Shown here: piece after piece, positions 6,070 to 6,637 of the stretch
Numbering within the stretch: the stretch's first letter is position 1
How the letters are laid out: each line of letters begins with the position of its first letter
Source: Chryseobacterium gleum
Lineage (GTDB): Bacteria; Bacteroidota; Bacteroidia; Flavobacteriales_D; Sanyastnellaceae
Direction: 5' to 3'
NCBI GenBank assembly: GCA_945883885.1
Contig: CAMCYM010000093.1
Coordinates: 1-6,637 of the forward strand
DNA: 6,637 nucleotides
Notes under the pieces: model-generated
Database searches by the model: none
What the model saw: the letters and a program-made list of their open reading frames with translations, nothing else
Told to the model about the DNA's origin: nothing
Translations under genes and position numbers: made by a program

Positions 6070-6637
6070 GGGTCGAAGGTACGGCGAGGTCTGCGAGGAA
6101 TTGCAGGGTATCCACCCCGTCCGCGTAGTCCCAAGGCCGGGGGGTTTGGGCCGCACCCATCGCGACCACCCCCAAACCCTCCACCGGCTCGCCCGTCCGC
6201 GTAACCACACACTGGATCAGCGCATTGTGCTCGTGACATTGCTGCAGAGCCGTCTCCACCCCGTCGTGGAAGGCGTAGGTCAGTGCACCCACCGGACTGC
6301 CCCATCCATCTCCTTCCCGCAGCAGAATGAACCCATTTTCCACCAGCTGTTCGCCGTTCAACAGCCAAACCGCCTTGTGGTAGGTGTAGTTGTTCGCGTA
6401 CTTGTTGTGGTCGCCACGGTGCGCCCACGGAAGAAAGGCCCCGAACAAACGATCGAGGTCGTACCCCCGTGGAACGAAGACCTTCGTCACACTCCTGCAG
6501 CCCATGCCGAAGTACCGGAAGATGTCCTCTGCAAGACCGGCGAGCTGGTCATCGGTCTCCTGCCCGTCGAGGACGGCCACCGAGGTGCGGGTCCCGCGAA
6601 ACACGTGCGGCAAGTGCCCGAAGTAATGCGCGAAGTA
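6062..6637 (-). CDS. LuxC-type acyl-CoA reductase, C-terminal part only
   Basis: The frame is open to the right window edge (first visible residues YFAHYFGH), and TAA at 6064-6062 ends it, so 191 C-terminal residues are seen and the start lies outside. A TTG at 6613 is internal. LuxC-family enzymes reduce acyl-CoA or acyl-enzyme to aldehyde with NADPH, using an aldehyde-dehydrogenase-like fold and a catalytic cysteine. Recognisable elements are FRGTRTSVAVLDGQETDDQL (fragment residues 13-32), YFGMGCRSVTKVFVP (42-56), YANNYTYHKAVWLLN, and the C-terminal DYADGVDTLQFLADL. These match the short acyl-CoA reductases widespread in Bacteroidota, which are about 330-350 residues long. C47 of the fragment, in GMGCRSV, is the best candidate for the nucleophile, by analogy only. 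The physiological substrate in Bacteroidota is unclear. It is followed with an 8-nt overlap by the DUF4249 gene. Confidence 0.83.
   Translation of the reverse strand, partial: YFAHYFGHLPHVFRGTRTSVAVLDGQETDDQLAGLAEDIFRYFGMGCRSVTKVFVPRGYDLDRLFGAFLPWAHRGDHNKYANNYTYHKAVWLLNGEQLVENGFILLREGDGWGSPVGALTYAFHDGVETALQQCHEHNALIQCVVTRTGEPVEGLGVVAMGAAQTPRPWDYADGVDTLQFLADLAVPSTHA
6074..6081 (-). promoter_or_regulatory. Candidate Bacteroidota -7 promoter box (TACCTTCG) before the DUF4249 gene
   Basis: On the - strand, TACCTTCG is followed by ACCC and the ATG at 6069. It has the same core and the same 4-nt spacing as the box before the T9SS cargo gene. It lies within the last codons of the acyl-CoA reductase (Val-Pro-Ser-Thr), so it would be an internal promoter giving a leaderless or near-leaderless message. 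No -33 TTG is evident about 20 nt upstream. Confidence 0.45.

Overview
The window is GC-rich, gene-dense DNA from a member of the Bacteroidota, most likely a high-GC Flavobacteriales-like lineage. Four things support this. One secreted protein ends in a type IX secretion (T9SS) C-terminal sorting domain. There is a DUF4249 lipoprotein, and the TamB protein has the motif pattern of the Bacteroidota branch. Start codons are preceded not by purine-rich Shine-Dalgarno sequences but by TAnnTTTG-like boxes. The genus cannot be named from the sequence alone.

Layout: five protein genes fill almost the whole window. On the + strand, a 5'-truncated tamB (2-3445) runs in from the left edge. It is followed after 33 nt by a secreted T9SS cargo protein (3479-4513). 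On the - strand, read right to left, are the C-terminal part of a LuxC-type acyl-CoA reductase (6637-6062, truncated by the right edge), a DUF4249 lipoprotein (6069-4954), and a small STAS/SpoIIAA-like protein of the DUF7793 type (4957-4517). The - strand genes overlap by 8 nt and 4 nt, so they probably form one coupled unit. The two gene blocks converge with stop codons only 3 nt apart (4511-4519). No intergenic stretch exceeds 33 nt, and I see no RNA genes, mobile elements, CRISPR arrays or direct repeats.

How the genes fit together: most of the content concerns the cell envelope. TamB spans the periplasm and serves outer-membrane biogenesis. The T9SS cargo is exported across both membranes. 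The DUF4249 lipoprotein is expected at the outer membrane. The small STAS-like protein and the acyl-CoA reductase are cytoplasmic, and their link to the lipoprotein rests only on gene overlap.

The most interesting signal is regulatory. All three genes whose start codon lies in the window carry a 5-of-6 match to the Bacteroidota -7 promoter element TAnnTTTG, ending 3 or 4 nt before the ATG. Two of the three lie inside the end of the upstream gene. If these are real promoters, the transcripts would be leaderless or nearly so. I found no clearly new multi-gene system here.
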